This document shows, piece by piece, positions 1 through 10,904 of a stretch of DNA of 64,000 nucleotides (position 1 is its first letter; each line of letters begins with the position of its first letter). Below the pieces are notes generated by a model. The model saw nothing but the letters and a program-made list of their open reading frames with translations, made no database searches and was not told the DNA's origin. Origin of the DNA: Phytophthora quininea (taxonomy: Eukaryota > Oomycota > Peronosporomycetes > Peronosporales > Peronosporaceae); the NCBI GenBank assembly GCA_011947345.1, contig JAAVTG010000559.1, forward strand, positions 434,001 through 498,000, written 5' to 3'. The position numbers and the translations under genes were made by a program.

Positions 1-1486
1 TTAAAAGGCGGGTTTTAACGTAATTCATCGACGCTCGTGGTGCCAGGATGCCCGCTTGCCGCTCTCGAAAAGCGCAATGTTGAAGGGGAGGACGTACTTG
101 GGACACGTAATGCAGTCCTTCCCGACAGAGGCCACTGGGTCTCCGATATCGATTGCTGGCGTGAGTTTCCTCCATTTCCACTGCCGAGCGCTGCGGCCGG
201 CGACAGCAGCGACAACGCCCACAGATCACGAGAATTCGCGGGGGCTGGTCGCCCGATCGAGCGGGGCCCGCGCGCAACCACCACTTTGCGCTGCCGACGA
301 TCACGTCCTTCGGTCCAGGAAGCTGCCCTCTGGACATGGCCGTGGTTGACCGCCTGGGCCCACGAGGCTCCGCTGTAATCGTCTCCGGCGCTGGAGCGGG
401 CACTTGACTAACGTATGGGGCAAAGTCGGACGCAACAGCGGAACCCAAGTGTACATATCAATGACGCCCGAAATAAACGGAACCCCGGCGCTTGCACGAC
501 GCTCACCATCTTCCTGCTCGATTGGCACGAATAATGTCTTCAATCGTAGAAGACAATTGCTCGTCTGGCCAAGATTGTGCTGGCATTCAACAGCAGCAAC
601 CTGGCTGTCTGGCGCGAAAGTGTTCCTCGCGGTCGTACCCAGTCAGCCAGGAGCGGTGACAGCAAATTTCCCGGCGATGGTTTTCCTGCTTCACTTTCGT
701 ATCGCACAGTCCGTTTACGGGCCGCAGGCTGCGAAGCACCCCTCGCGTCTCAACTTGAGACTCCCCAAGCGAGGCGCGATGGGGATCGGCAAAATGCACG
801 TCGAATGTGTTGTACGTTAAAAACACATTCGACGTGCACTTTGCCGATTTTAAGCGAGCAGCAGCAGCTTGTCAAACACTGTCGAAAAGATCAAGGCCGC
901 AAAGACAGCGCGTTCCCGAAGGAGACCATTGAAGCAAGCGTGCAACTGGATTAATCGTCCAGTTCGGAGCAACAGTCAGCCGAGCTTGCGCTCGCCATGG
1001 CAACCTCGAGGTTGCTCTGTCCTTCCCTCGCTCGGACTGGACGAGGCGCTGTCCGATCGTCAACACGCCGGTATTTTTCCTCCTCTCCACGTGCTCAGGC
1101 CAGCCAACCAGCCCGCTTGCTATCCAGCCTGCGCGGGCAGATTTTCCGGCCCACCGGCCCCGCCTTCCGCACGACATCGAGCGTCCCCACCACAGGGCGG
1201 ACGCCACCTCCGTCGGCCGCGTCAGTCAAGGCAAAATTGTCGGCGGTCTGAGGCACTCATACCTCGGCGACAAGCTCCCTGTTGCTGCACAAATGGCGGT
1301 GGGCGAGAGGAGATGCAGGTTTACTGACCAGCCAGGCTCTACCGACAGGCTGCCGCCAGCGCAACCGCCTCGGGCTCATTAACGATTTCGCCTCTCACCA
1401 AGCGAGCCCAAGCGAGCGGCAGTAACACGCCAAGCCAAGCCAGCTCCCCGTCCAGTTCTTCTTTGTAGTCAAGTCCCCGATCCGCC
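1..1486. other. Left-end region without a supported gene
   Basis: No open frame here has a recognisable domain. The overlapping frames on both strands have the composition expected of GC-rich non-coding DNA. One minus-strand frame at 25-222 reads somewhat protein-like (it contains a CITC motif) and could be an exon of a gene running off the window, but I cannot place it in a family. The right part, up to 1486, is the promoter and 5' leader of the Myb gene. The region also holds the hairpin at 785-848. Confidence 0.5.
785..848. repeat. Long near-perfect inverted repeat (hairpin)
   Basis: Two 27-nt arms (785-811 and 822-848) are reverse complements at 26 of 27 positions. The only mismatch is 794/839, and the loop is 10 nt. 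Such an arm length is not expected by chance in 64 kb. It could be a fold-back element remnant, a small-RNA precursor-like hairpin or the terminator of an unseen transcript. No coding frame explains it. Confidence 0.9.
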
Positions 1487-2072
1487 ATGCACATGGTCGC
1501 TGTCAGCTCGAGTTCGCCCATGGCGTCCGTGTCCAAGCCCAAGTCGCTCTCGCCCACCGCCAAGGGCATCTGGTCCCAGGAGGAACACGACCGCTTCCTG
1601 CAGGCCATGAAGCTCTACCCCAAGGGTCCGTGGAAATCCATCGCCGACCACATCGCCACTCGCTCCGTCCGGCAAGTGCAGACCCACGCTCAAAAGTACC
1701 AGGAGAAGGTTTCTCGCCGTCTGCGCGGACTTCGCAAGTCCAAGAAAAACTGGTGCGTCCTGAGCACCGCATCGACGACGATACCATGGAGCTGTGCAAG
1801 TTGGTGGATTGCGCTGCTGAGAAGCTGGTGGCAGCAAGTAGGAGGAAATCGACCCGAGCAGCCAATGGCGTCAAACTAGAGCCCCTGCAAAGGTCAAGCA
1901 AGAGCCCAATGAACCGCACAGCAGTCCGCGCGGCACGGACGAAGACATGAAGGGCGACGACTCCTTCTTGCCGCTGCCGTTCCTCGACTTTGGCGACATT
2001 GACCTCGACCCCGTGCACATCCCGACCGTGAGCGAGTCACTAGACTTCCTGATCGACTACCTGTCGATATAA
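1487..2072 (+). CDS. SHAQKYF-type single-repeat Myb transcription factor (two single-base frame breaks)
   Basis: The N-terminal third holds a single Myb repeat with tryptophans in the GIWSQEEHDRF and GPWKSIADHI segments and a third-helix signature THAQKYQ, the oomycete/plant SHAQKYF type. Such proteins bind DNA in the nucleus; oomycete members are often stage-specific regulators. The reading frame breaks twice. The first break is in the A-run at 1745-1749, after which the frame continues as KLVRPEHRID, matching KFVRPEHRVD in the paralogue at 6624-7244. The second is near the C-run at 1882-1885, after which an acidic tail runs to a stop at 2070-2072. Each break needs one extra base, so the intact protein would be about 195 residues. 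The start ATG at 1487 precedes the Myb repeat by about 28 residues. It is either mis-assembled or a young pseudogene; the conserved sequence after each break favours the former. Confidence 0.85.
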
Positions 2073-3855
2073 CTCGGGCGCAACTGAGCAGCAGTTGCCC
2101 AATTAGTGCCGTAAGGGGGAGACTAGCGTCTAGACCCGACATATCTGGTGAGGTATCCGTGATCCAAAGCACACACTCTCCTGCAGGAGAGCGTGGAGGC
2201 TTTCATATTTATATCATAAAGTGCATTGCCATAAGGAATGGGCTTGTGTGTCGGATAGCGTCTGAACAAGCTCGTTTCGAGGCGAGGAACGTCAGGCACG
2301 AAGCTTAGTCGTGGTAACGGCATGCCAGCCTGAGGTATCACCTGCTTGCGTGGACGTCGAGAGGATGCGCCGCCGTTGCGGCATGTAGGGCGCATAGCGA
2401 GCGTCGTTGCCAGGCTCACAATCGCTGGCGTTGCAAACATGTTATGTAGTTAGTGCCACCACGGTCAACGCGATACGGGAGGACAGAAACGAAGCACGGC
2501 ACGTTGCCGTCGGCAAGAGCGGCAAGCACTTGACGGAGCTGGACGGAGGAGCGCTCTGTGTTCAAGCAGTTGCCTGCAACAGCAACAACGTCTGCCAGCA
2601 GCTCCAGCTCGTCGCCATTCGTTTGGCGCGGCGCGGCGAGCCAGCTTCTTGCAGTCAGTTGGTCCAACTGGCCAATCACAGACGAGAACGCAGCATCCAA
2701 TCCGAAAGATTACGCTGATCTTTTCCGGCCCGTGACGAGGCGGACGTGGTCTGCCTTGTCGCACATTTTCACGGCAGGATCTGCCGCTGGTCTTGCACAA
2801 GCGATCTGCTCGACGAAGACAAAGACTCAGCGAGCTCGACGAAGAGCTTCCTCGGCTCCGCTTGAACTCGCTGGGGCGGTCTGTTTCCCGAACGCCTTCA
2901 ACGGCAGTCTGTACACGTCAAAATTCCCGGAGCTACCTTCGCCATCTACCTTGCGACACGATGGAGCCTTTCCTTCTCGAGGGCAAAGCGGGCTTGCACG
3001 TCACGCCGGTTTTCACGTGCAAGTTGCGGTGGGGCGGCAAAGTCTATTCGGTGCGATGCTTTGGCCGATTTGTCTGATCAATCGCGGTAGTCTGCACGCG
3101 CACACCAGCACGTTTGTGTTGTGACCAGCAAGTTCGTTCATTTACTTGGAGAGCATTTTCATCACGGCGGTTGAATCTCGGGCGAGCAGTGCTTGGTGTT
3201 GGCGACGTATCTTTGCGAGCCGTACTACGACGTCAACGCTCAACGCTCAAGAGTTTCACATTTGCAAGCGAAGTGAGCCCTGTCGATCGACCGCAGGCTT
3301 CAACACACTAGCTATGGATGTCCGGGTCGGCGACCACCAGAAGAGTAAACGTACTATTCAAGAATTGTGTACGTGCAGTCGTGGCCAGCCAGTTCTCGTC
3401 GACCAGCCTGGTTACCAAGCGCTGCATTCCCAAGGTGAGCGAGCGAGCCCATATAGGTTTGCTGCTGAACGATACCCATAGCGGTAAAGCCTTCCTGGAG
3501 CGCTACAGCGAGATCCTCGTCACAGCACGGCCGCGAAAGGAGTCCGTGAAAAGTTTTCCGTCACGCTGCGTTATTGCTTCCAGCAAGCGATAAGGAGTGC
3601 TGTCCGATTTGCACAACCGATACACCGATCGGAGAGGCGAATTAACTACAGCTAGCAACTACAGTACTGGTAGTTGGCATGACTCATGTTGGTGGAGATG
3701 ACCGGCGATGTATCGCCCGGTACTTGGTACAGAAAGAAACCGCAGGAAACGATCGATCCAGGCTAATGTACACTTCTTGTTTTACGATAATAAACGAAAG
3801 CTGTGTGCTCTTCTCTTTGTCTTCTTCGTGTCATTGCGTCTCCGTTGCTGTGACC
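2073..3855. other. Intergenic region, no supported gene
   Basis: This is the downstream flank of the Myb gene and of SSU72 (convergent). Frames of 90-190 codons exist on the plus strand (for example 2558-3124 and 3146-3481), but they are rich in Ser/Arg/Ala, overlap one another and show no domain. I see no tRNA, no repeat family and no splice-linked exon series. Confidence 0.5.
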
Positions 3856-4596
3856 TCACATGTGCAGCCCCAGGTAGAACATCTGCTGGTCGTGTCGTTT
3901 CTCGAACGCCTCCACCGCACTCTTGACGAACTCCTCGGTCAGCTCGGGCACGTCCAGTTCCCTACAGAGCTCGAGCACGCGCTCGCTGCCGCTCTCCGCC
4001 TCCTCGGGCGTGTCCACCGTGTCGAGGCAGATGATGTGCAGCTGCTTGTGCTTGAAACTCAGTCGGATTCGCATTTGGATGTCTGCAAGGAGGCAATATT
4101 TTAATTAGTTATCATTTCCATTGATCCCGTGAGATCCCCGCCACCTCCGCCACGCACCTTCCAGCACAGTGAGGAACATGACGTAGTCCAAGCACACGAC
4201 GACGTCGATGCCCAGTAGCTGCTTGTTGGTGAGGCTCTGCCAGCGCTCCGGCGCCTGCTTGAGCGGCATGTCTCTCTCCAGGATCTGGAGCACGCCGTTG
4301 GCTCTGAACAGCTCGGCGTCTTCCTTCTGTAGCACGCGGTGCATGGTCTCGTAGGGCGTGAGGAATTTGAAGGTGCGCGACTCGCTGCTTGTTTTGCCTG
4401 GGAAGGTCACGCGGCGGCCGGCGCCGTAGGAGCAGACCCGCAGACAGGCCGCCTGGAGACTCTTGTGGGCCGCGGCACTGCGGTTGACGTTGTTGGCGCA
4501 CACCATGGCGAACATGGGGCGAGCGGGCTCGCTGGTCGTCTGCATAGCGCTCTCGTGCGTGCGCTTGGGCTTCTTGCGTCCAAAGAGGAAATGCAT
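3856..4596 (-). CDS. SSU72: Ssu72-family RNA polymerase II CTD phosphatase
   Basis: This is a two-exon gene (4158-4596 and 3856-4082; 75-bp intron, donor GTGCGT, acceptor CAG) encoding about 221 residues, close to the family size. The N-terminal catalytic loop C-ANNVN-R is the CX5R motif of Ssu72, preceded by the FAMVCANNVNRS strand. The region GVLQILERD and PERWQSLTN matches the conserved middle of the family, and the second exon carries the C-terminal helices. Ssu72 removes phosphate from Ser5/Ser7 of the Pol II C-terminal repeats and acts in transcription termination and 3'-end formation in the nucleus. I chose the ATG at 4596 because it lies about 30 codons before the catalytic Cys; the frame stays open upstream to 4866 without resembling the family. 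Confidence 0.88.
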
Positions 4597-5035
4597 GGCA
4601 GCTTCAAAGGGTGTAGGGCCAATAACCGCAGAGAAGGGCCCGATCGCTGTCGCAGTCCTATGAGCCGACTTGGAGGAAGCACGAGGATTATGTGCCACCT
4701 CGATGGCGGGGCTTCTCGCTGTGTGCCGGGGGCAAGAAGTAGAGGAAACTTTCTGTACCCAAGAGGTGATGAGGCTTCGGCGTTCGATTCTTGAATGGCG
4801 CGGACACTGCTCCAGCGCTCTGGTATGCATTAGGACAGCTAGCTCAATGGAGGCCCAAGAACTCATTCACACAGGTAAGACGACACTCGATGCCCCAAGG
4901 CAAACCCCCACTCCAAGTTATGCAAAGTACTTTTTCGGCGCATGCAATCATCGGCGATGACTTTCACTTCAACTGCTCGTTTCGCTGATCCCCCGGCCAT
5001 GCTGGTTGCAGCCCGTCATGACGACCATATCGCTC
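4597..5035. other. Spacer between SSU72 and the MLF-like gene
   Basis: This stretch is upstream of SSU72 and downstream of the MLF-like gene; both genes are on the minus strand. The open frame that continues SSU72 upstream looks non-conserved and is probably leader. Nothing else was seen. Confidence 0.4.
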
Positions 5036-5724
5036 TCACGGCAGCTCCTGTGCGAGAGGCTGGTCCGGCAGCACGCTCTGCTGCTTGGCGCCGTGGGCTT
5101 TGGACTGCGCTTCCGCCACTCCGAACGGCGTGTGGTTCCAGGCCTTTTCGAAATCTTCGACGCTGCCCGACGTCACCTTCTTGTCGTGCGTGCCTTCGTC
5201 CTCCTCTGACGCTCGCTGCCACGTCGACTCCAAGGAGCACGGGCCGATCTGGCGGTTGTGCAGCGCCTTCAGATGCCCCGCCGAGTCCTCGTAGCGACGG
5301 CGCGTGCTGTTGACACGACGACCTTGGTCGTCCACAGTCAGACACGTGCTGTACGAGTACGTGAAGAAGGAGTAGCCGTCCTTGGTTTTGCTCTCGGGCG
5401 GCGACAGGTTAGGCGGCATCTTGGTGTCCATTAGCTTGGCTCCAACAGGCAGGTCGGCGAAGAAGCTTTCGTTCAGCAGTGCGGCGTTGCGCTGCTCCTC
5501 GGTAGCCGAGCCCTCCGCTTCTTCTTCTTCTTCTCCTCCTCCTCCTCCTCCTCCTCTTCTTCGTTCATGGGCTCGTCCTCTCGCTGACGCTGCATTCGCG
5601 GGAAGATCACGAACCGAGTAGTCGGGTAGCTGCCCCCGCTACGGCCCCGCATGAGCTCCTCCTCGTCCGCCAGCGAGTCCAGCCACGAAAAGGGCGACAC
5701 CGATTCCCACTGAGAACGGAACAT
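5036..5724 (-). CDS. Myeloid leukemia factor (MLF)-like protein, one frame break in a Glu repeat
   Basis: The protein begins MFRSQWESVSPFSWLDSL and has a basic/acidic middle with a long GAG/GAA (Glu) run. The C-terminal half carries the MLF-like pattern: Y-S-F-x-T-Y-S-Y, then R-R-Y-x-D-S-A-G, R-Q-I-G and a final VEDFEKAWN, which resembles the DE-x-x-FEQSW end of plant MLF proteins. The reading frame slips by one base in the Glu repeat near 5530. Above the slip the frame starts at 5724, below it the frame ends at 5036, and one missing base would join them into about 229 residues. MLF proteins are poorly understood cytoplasmic/nuclear adaptors linked to 14-3-3 and chaperones. The family call is by motif memory only. 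Confidence 0.55.
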
Positions 5725-6623
5725 CTTCTCTTTCTTCAATGCGTTGGTAAGTGAGACCCCAACGAAGACGAAGGAGACGTTGGGTGACGCCCCACGTCCC
5801 AATGCGCTACCAAGTCACACACTTGACATCTTCGTTTTACTATGCACCAAGTTGAAGTTGTGTTGAAGTCGTTGCCTTTTGGCTCGACGTACAGAACACC
5901 TAAAATTGCAATCAAGCCGATCAAGGCTACGCGAGAGCCATGAATTCCGACAAACATGACAAGTCTGTTCCAAACTTACAGGAAGCCCTTCATCTATCCC
6001 CTCTTCTCAAAGGAGACGGCGATCCCTTGCTCTAGTTTGTACAGTACGTGGACACCAATTCTTGATTCATCGCGTGCTGGAGTCCGTTCTCGTTCATATT
6101 CGATCGAGCGATGAGCTCGCGCGCGATATCGCGTGCTTGCACGACAAGGCCTTCCCTACCCATTGCCGGGATCCTCGTGCGATGCGATGCAGTCGTCTTC
6201 GCTTCCCGGTGGGAATCGGTAGCATTGCCACGCACGCCATTGATGAATTCAGGTGAAGCTGAATTCTTGTGGCGAGAATTCAAGTGCTTTTTAGGACCTG
6301 ATTCAGGTTGTTTGAAATTCAGATTGGACCGCCATTTGCGATGACCAACGCGATCATCTCATCGGCGACCGAGTCAGCCCTGCCTTGCGCGTTCTTGGTG
6401 TGAGAAAGAACTGCATCGACGCCTTGTGCTGCGCACTAAGTGCTCGTTGCAGCTAGCAAGCGCGATGATGTAGAGAATGCAGCACACTTTCATGGAGACA
6501 AGAGGCATTTTAAAAATGATATTATCTGCATGCAGTCTGCGTGTTGATACAGAGCCGGCGGAGGGAAACTTCACTTGAGGAATACTGGGGGGTCTGACAG
6601 CCGAGAAGCTGGCGCGAGATAAA
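5725..6623. other. Intergenic region between the MLF-like and second Myb genes
   Basis: No supported gene. A minus-strand frame of 83 codons at 6032-6283 has no recognisable domain. Three GAATTC-containing words lie close together at 6245-6285. The right part is the 3' flank of the Myb gene. Confidence 0.45.
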
Positions 6624-7244
6624 TTAGGCGAGAAGCAGGTTGATTGAGTCCTGCACGTCTTGTCGGTAGGCGTCGTCCACCAGCATGTCCTCGTACGACA
6701 CGCCTGGCACATACGGCAGCGGCTCGAGGTCTCGCAGCAGCGGCTCCAGCTCTACGTCCAGCTCCAGACGTGCGAAGCTGCTGCCGTCGTCGCTTCCAAC
6801 GGGGCTGGCGCTACCCGTGAGCAGCTGTCCAAAGCTCGCACTAATCGGGGACATGGGCACCATTGGGAACGCTGATGGCGACCGCGGCGACCCGTGCGCC
6901 GTAAAGTTCTTGACGCGCTGGATGCAGCCCGTGGCGTGGGCGTCCACGCGGTGCTCGGGGCGCACAAATTTCTTCTTCTGTTTGCGCAGGCCGCGGCGGC
7001 GGCGGTTGATCTTCTGCTGGTACTTTTGCGCGTGCGTCTGCACCTGCTTAATCGAGCGCGTGCCGATGAAGGCGGCGATGGAGCGCCACGGGCCCGTGGG
7101 GAACATCTTCATGGCGTGCAGGAACTGCTCGTGCTCCTGCTCGGACCAGAGGCCGCGCGTGATCGGCGTGGCTGGTGCTGGCGACGTGGGCATCGCGACG
7201 GCGAGGCCGCCTCCGCACGGCAGGCTAGTGGGCATCATGATCAT
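6624..7244 (-). CDS. SHAQKYF-type single-repeat Myb transcription factor
   Basis: This is an uninterrupted 206-residue frame. A single Myb repeat occupies roughly residues 30-80: GLWSEQEHEQFLHAMK, then GPWRSIAAFIG and VQTHAQKYQQK. It is followed by a basic RRRRGLRKQKKK stretch and the conserved VRPEHRVD. The tail is acidic (LELDVELEPLLRDLEP) and could be an activation region. It is a close paralogue of the gene at 1487-2072, on the opposite strand about 5 kb away, and it shows what the intact version of that gene should look like. Expected nuclear DNA-binding regulator; targets unknown. Confidence 0.92.
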   Translation of the reverse strand: MIMMPTSLPCGGGLAVAMPTSPAPATPITRGLWSEQEHEQFLHAMKMFPTGPWRSIAAFIGTRSIKQVQTHAQKYQQKINRRRRGLRKQKKKFVRPEHRVDAHATGCIQRVKNFTAHGSPRSPSAFPMVPMSPISASFGQLLTGSASPVGSDDGSSFARLELDVELEPLLRDLEPLPYVPGVSYEDMLVDDAYRQDVQDSINLLLA

Positions 7245-8247
7245 TCGACGTGGTCGCTTTTCGGCTGGAGTGCGTGGCTCGAGCAGAATTCGGGAATGGC
7301 ACCGACGAACGGATTGATGTGATCAGGCTCTGCGCTGACTTGGCTCCAGTGTGCGATACCGGAACACGGCCGGTCTTCGCGAGGGGATGGGCCAAAGATG
7401 CGCTTAGGGCGACGAGTGTGGCTCTCAGAGCTCGGAAAAAATGGCCCAATGGCAGCTGAGCAATGCCCCGGCGACCCGTCTGCGCGCGCCGTACTGTGCG
7501 CCGCAGTATCGCAGATAAATTTGTCGGTAATTTACCGCCAGCGTTCCGCCAACGGTGAACGAATGTGCTGTTGTTGCCACCAATATTTTCAGACGCCCAG
7601 GCTTGCGGTGGCGGCTGCAGGAAGTGCCAAGCGCCGCCGCCGCAGCAGCGCTGGTCATCGCCTCGTGAGATATTACGCTCCGACTTGAAAGCGCAAAACA
7701 GCTTTCTCGATCTGCGGCGCTCAGGTAGTCGCGCTGCCAGGCGGCTTGCAAAAGCCTGCGAGGGGCGGCTGGTTGCGGTCATCGTGCACTATCCAGGACA
7801 AAGTGTGGTCAGAGAGATTCGTGCGTGTCAATATTTACCTGCAGGTTTTCTCGTTTACTGCTCTAAATGCATTTTCGATCTCGCAGCAAGCAAAAGCATG
7901 TAAAGACTCATCGTTCCGCCCCATGAGCCCACTGACAGCTCTAATCCATGTAGCACCGCTCCGGTCTCACGGACAGCCTCGGGAGCACCTTGCTGCTTCG
8001 CATTTTGTTGCGTTTCAGGCGCAGTCTTGACAGCTCCAGTTTACTGCTGTGAGCATACGTCAAATGCACGCATGTGTCGGACGCTTTCAATAGCAGTCAT
8101 ATGACGCTTTCCACTGCTGTGCTCGCGCAGATGTCGGCCAAGTCATGGCTCCGCGGAAGCGGTTTGACCCGAACGAAAGCAGACGATCTCATCCTTCGAC
8201 GCATATTTGCTGACACAGCCCGGTACGGTTCATGGCGACCGAGTGGT
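7245..8247. other. Upstream region of the Myb gene, no supported gene
   Basis: Several 70-185-codon frames on both strands overlap without any recognisable domain (for example minus 7225-7782). I take this as promoter and spacer. Confidence 0.4.
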
Positions 8248-8833
8248 TTAATGGCAATCGTCAGTCTGGCAGATAGCCTCGGCATTGCTTTTTTCGGTGT
8301 GGGCCATCGCCTCATCGATCTCGCGATTGCCGTCTGGCGGGCCTCGCCGTCGGGGCCACCAAAGCACTCTTTGCTAACGGTCACGTGGCGATCGGCACCA
8401 ATTGGAGTGAATTGATCCATGCAAAACTGTGAAATCCGGGCCTGTGACAGGCTGGTAGGACCGGTAGTTTACGGGAATCTATCTCGTGCCCATCCCCCAA
8501 CTGAAACTGAAGGACACGGTTGTAGTTGCACCGCAATTTCTTTTTTAACAAGCGTCCGACGATGCTCGCGGCGAATGCTCTTACCTGGCTTAGACGAAGG
8601 CTGCCGACCGAGCTACTCGACGATGGCGGCGGGGACACTGCTCGCCGTCTCGCACGCTTTTCTAGTTTGCTCTCGTCCGAAGGCCGTTTAGTCCCGCTGG
8701 CACCGTCCGCATCAATCGGTTGCTGACTGTGTGCTCGTTGGCTGTGAGACACGAGCGCGCCGCTCGCTGCATGCAACTCCAAGTGTGATGCGCACTCGAC
8801 ACTCGGAGTGGGAAAAGTACCTACGACGTCCAT
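8248..8833 (-). CDS. Possible two-exon gene of unknown function
   Basis: An ATG at 8833 opens an 83-codon frame with a basic, phospho-site-like region (KRPSDESKLEKRARRR, then SPPPSSSSS) that ends exactly at a strong donor GTAAGAG (8578-8584). A phase-compatible acceptor (TTAG, 8374-8375) would join it to a 41-codon exon at 8248-8373 with an acidic end (NREIDEAMAHTEKSNAE) and a stop at 8248-8250, giving 124 residues. The intron would be 211 bp, longer than most introns in this window. I recognise no family. Codon composition and the splice signals are the only support. Confidence 0.28.
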
Positions 8834-10093
8834 TCTCGGCCGTTTGAAGCAGCTCGCGCAGATTTATTTAAGGTGGATTTCTCGACGCCTGCATCAAGTG
8901 GCGGCGATGGTGGCAGCACCACCACCACCAAATACTTTCCCTCCACCTCGCGCCGCTGCTTCACTGTCGATGTCGACGAATTTGTGCGGAATTTGTGCGC
9001 TGCGAGCACTTTCAACTCGATATCTTCGCCAAAGTATGCAGGCGCCAAAGCCTTTTCAGCGCTGCGCTGGCCGATGCGCTTCCCCTTCGCTGGCCTTCGG
9101 TGAGCGTCGCGCTGGATGTGTGTAGCAACACCGCGGGGGAAATACTTTAGGCAGACGTGAAGAGAATTCGTGTGATCCCACGGCTGGAGACGGGCCTTTC
9201 TGATTTCGTGGCCCAAAGACTCATCAGCTCGATGCGAAAACTTTTGCTCAGGCGCCGGTGGAATCAACCGAAAAATGTTGTCGCTAGCAAGACGCCGGGC
9301 TGGACTGGACTGGGTGCCGAGGTCGGGCGCCGTCGGATGCCGTCGCCGCAGTGGCGGGCGGCAAGGATCCGGGACTGTGTGTGACAAGAGCTCGAGCTCC
9401 ATGACCTGGAAAGCCGCAGCCTTCCGCTCGTCCTGCAGACTCGCGTGGCTGAGTGCAAGTGGAGCGGAAACTATGCCCGATAAGACTTCGCCAGGGACGG
9501 CATCCAAGCGTATGGATAGCAGTTGAATCGTCGAGCTGTCGAGGTGAGCGGGGAGAAGTTTGAAGCCCAGAGAGCTCGATGGATCGCCCCTGCTGTTGCC
9601 GGACAACACGCCTGGAAACGCCCTGGCGGCGCTCCCTGCTCGTCTCATTGCTCAGAGAGATCCATGTGGCCGACTTCCACCTGTTACTCGACTAGTCCAA
9701 GGCATATACTGGCAGCGGAGCGAGTTTCGCTTGTCAACTAGAGCGCTCTCTCGGCGGGGCCTTCCAAGCGATTTGCGTCGGCCGGCAAGGTGAGAAGAAG
9801 ATCATCGAGACACGCAGTCGGACGCCAGCTAGCGCTCTCCACTCGACGTTATGCTACTGATCACTTGCTGGGTGACGCGACTCGACTGCCCGCCGAGCGA
9901 CCTCCGCCCTGGCTGATGGCAAAGCTCAGCTGAGTCAACGCAGAACGCTCCTGGCAAATAAAAAACAATACCACGAATTTAAAATCAATTAAGTCGGCCA
10001 CAGCACCTTTTCCATCCCAGACAGCTCCTGCAATCGCTCCGGCAGCGCGTCGCACACATCCACTTCATGCAGCCGACTTCCGTCGGAGCTTCC
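8834..10093. other. Intergenic region with one long unexplained frame
   Basis: A 275-codon minus-strand frame (8821-9648) crosses most of this stretch. It is rich in Arg/Ala/Pro and has no domain I recognise. In GC-rich DNA such a frame can be accidental, so I do not call it a gene. The right end is the 3' flank of the TPX2-like gene. Confidence 0.4.
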
Positions 10094-10738
10094 TCAAGGG
10101 CTCAGCAAGCTGAAAGTCCTCCTCGCTCTTCTCTTCGTCTCGTGTGAGTGGGCCACTGCGACACTCTTCCTCTTGAGGCTCTTCCTGGCCTCGGCGCGCC
10201 TGTCGATCTCAAAGTCGAAGCCCACGGGCGTCGTGAGCTTCGGTCGTCGCACAGCAGGCACGCCGACGCCTCCACTGGCGCTCAAGGTCCTGAAAAATGG
10301 ATCGTTCTTGCCTGGGGCTGCTCCGTGGGTTGTGGCGTCGTGATATTTCCTCGTCTTCTTCTTCTGAGCCTGCACGCGCTTGCGGATGGCCGCGATCTCC
10401 AGCAGCTCCCTGGACGTCCTGGTCAGCTTGTCTGCGCGGGAGCGGGCCGCCGTCTTCTGTGAGCGATGGAACTTTGGGCTCTTAGGAATTGTCAGACGAC
10501 CATTCTCCTTGGCCACACGCGCCAGCCGCCGCCGCTTGCGAGTCAGCGCGCGGGACTCGGCCAGCTCCTTGTCTTTGCCAGTCAGCACCTTCTTTCTGGA
10601 GGCGGCTAGCGACGCCTGCGTGGGTCGCAGCAGTCGGTCGGTGGCGGAGATGGCCCGCACTTTGGCTACGGGCGGGGGCACGCCGCGGTACAGCGCGTCC
10701 GGGTCTTCGTCGTACGTAGGCTTGCTCATGGTCACCAT
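10094..10738 (-). CDS. TPX2-like microtubule/spindle-associated protein
   Basis: This is a basic, Lys/Arg-rich protein of 214 residues from the ATG at 10738 (211 from the next in-frame ATG at 10729). Two segments resemble TPX2-family signatures: LTIPKSPKF in the middle and LTTPVGFDFEIDRRAEARK near the C-terminus. TPX2-type modules bind microtubules and spindle kinesins and act in nuclear spindle assembly. The rest is predicted charged helix. The frame extends further upstream to 10849 but without conserved features. The assignment rests on the short motifs and the overall basic composition. Confidence 0.6.
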   Translation of the reverse strand: MVTMSKPTYDEDPDALYRGVPPPVAKVRAISATDRLLRPTQASLAASRKKVLTGKDKELAESRALTRKRRRLARVAKENGRLTIPKSPKFHRSQKTAARSRADKLTRTSRELLEIAAIRKRVQAQKKKTRKYHDATTHGAAPGKNDPFFRTLSASGGVGVPAVRRPKLTTPVGFDFEIDRRAEARKSLKRKSVAVAHSHETKRRARRTFSLLSP

Positions 10739-10904
10739 CGTCTGTCCTTTGAGTTTTCTTCGAGTGGGCGGTCTTTTCCCGCCATTATTTTTTAATTCAA
10801 AATGCAGGCGGAATTTCGGCCAATCACAAGACATCCTGATGCTTTTCAAAGGCTAAAGTTGAAGATGGCCATCTTGCTGAGCTAAATTGGCATTTGACGG
10901 CGTC

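Noticed and set aside
5520..5570. CTC/CTT tract as an independent microsatellite feature
   Set aside because: It encodes the Glu run of the MLF-like protein, although its repeat nature may cause the frame slip there.
8821..9648. 275-codon minus-strand frame as a gene
   Set aside because: Rich in Arg/Ala/Pro, no domain, no splice context; such frames arise in GC-rich DNA.
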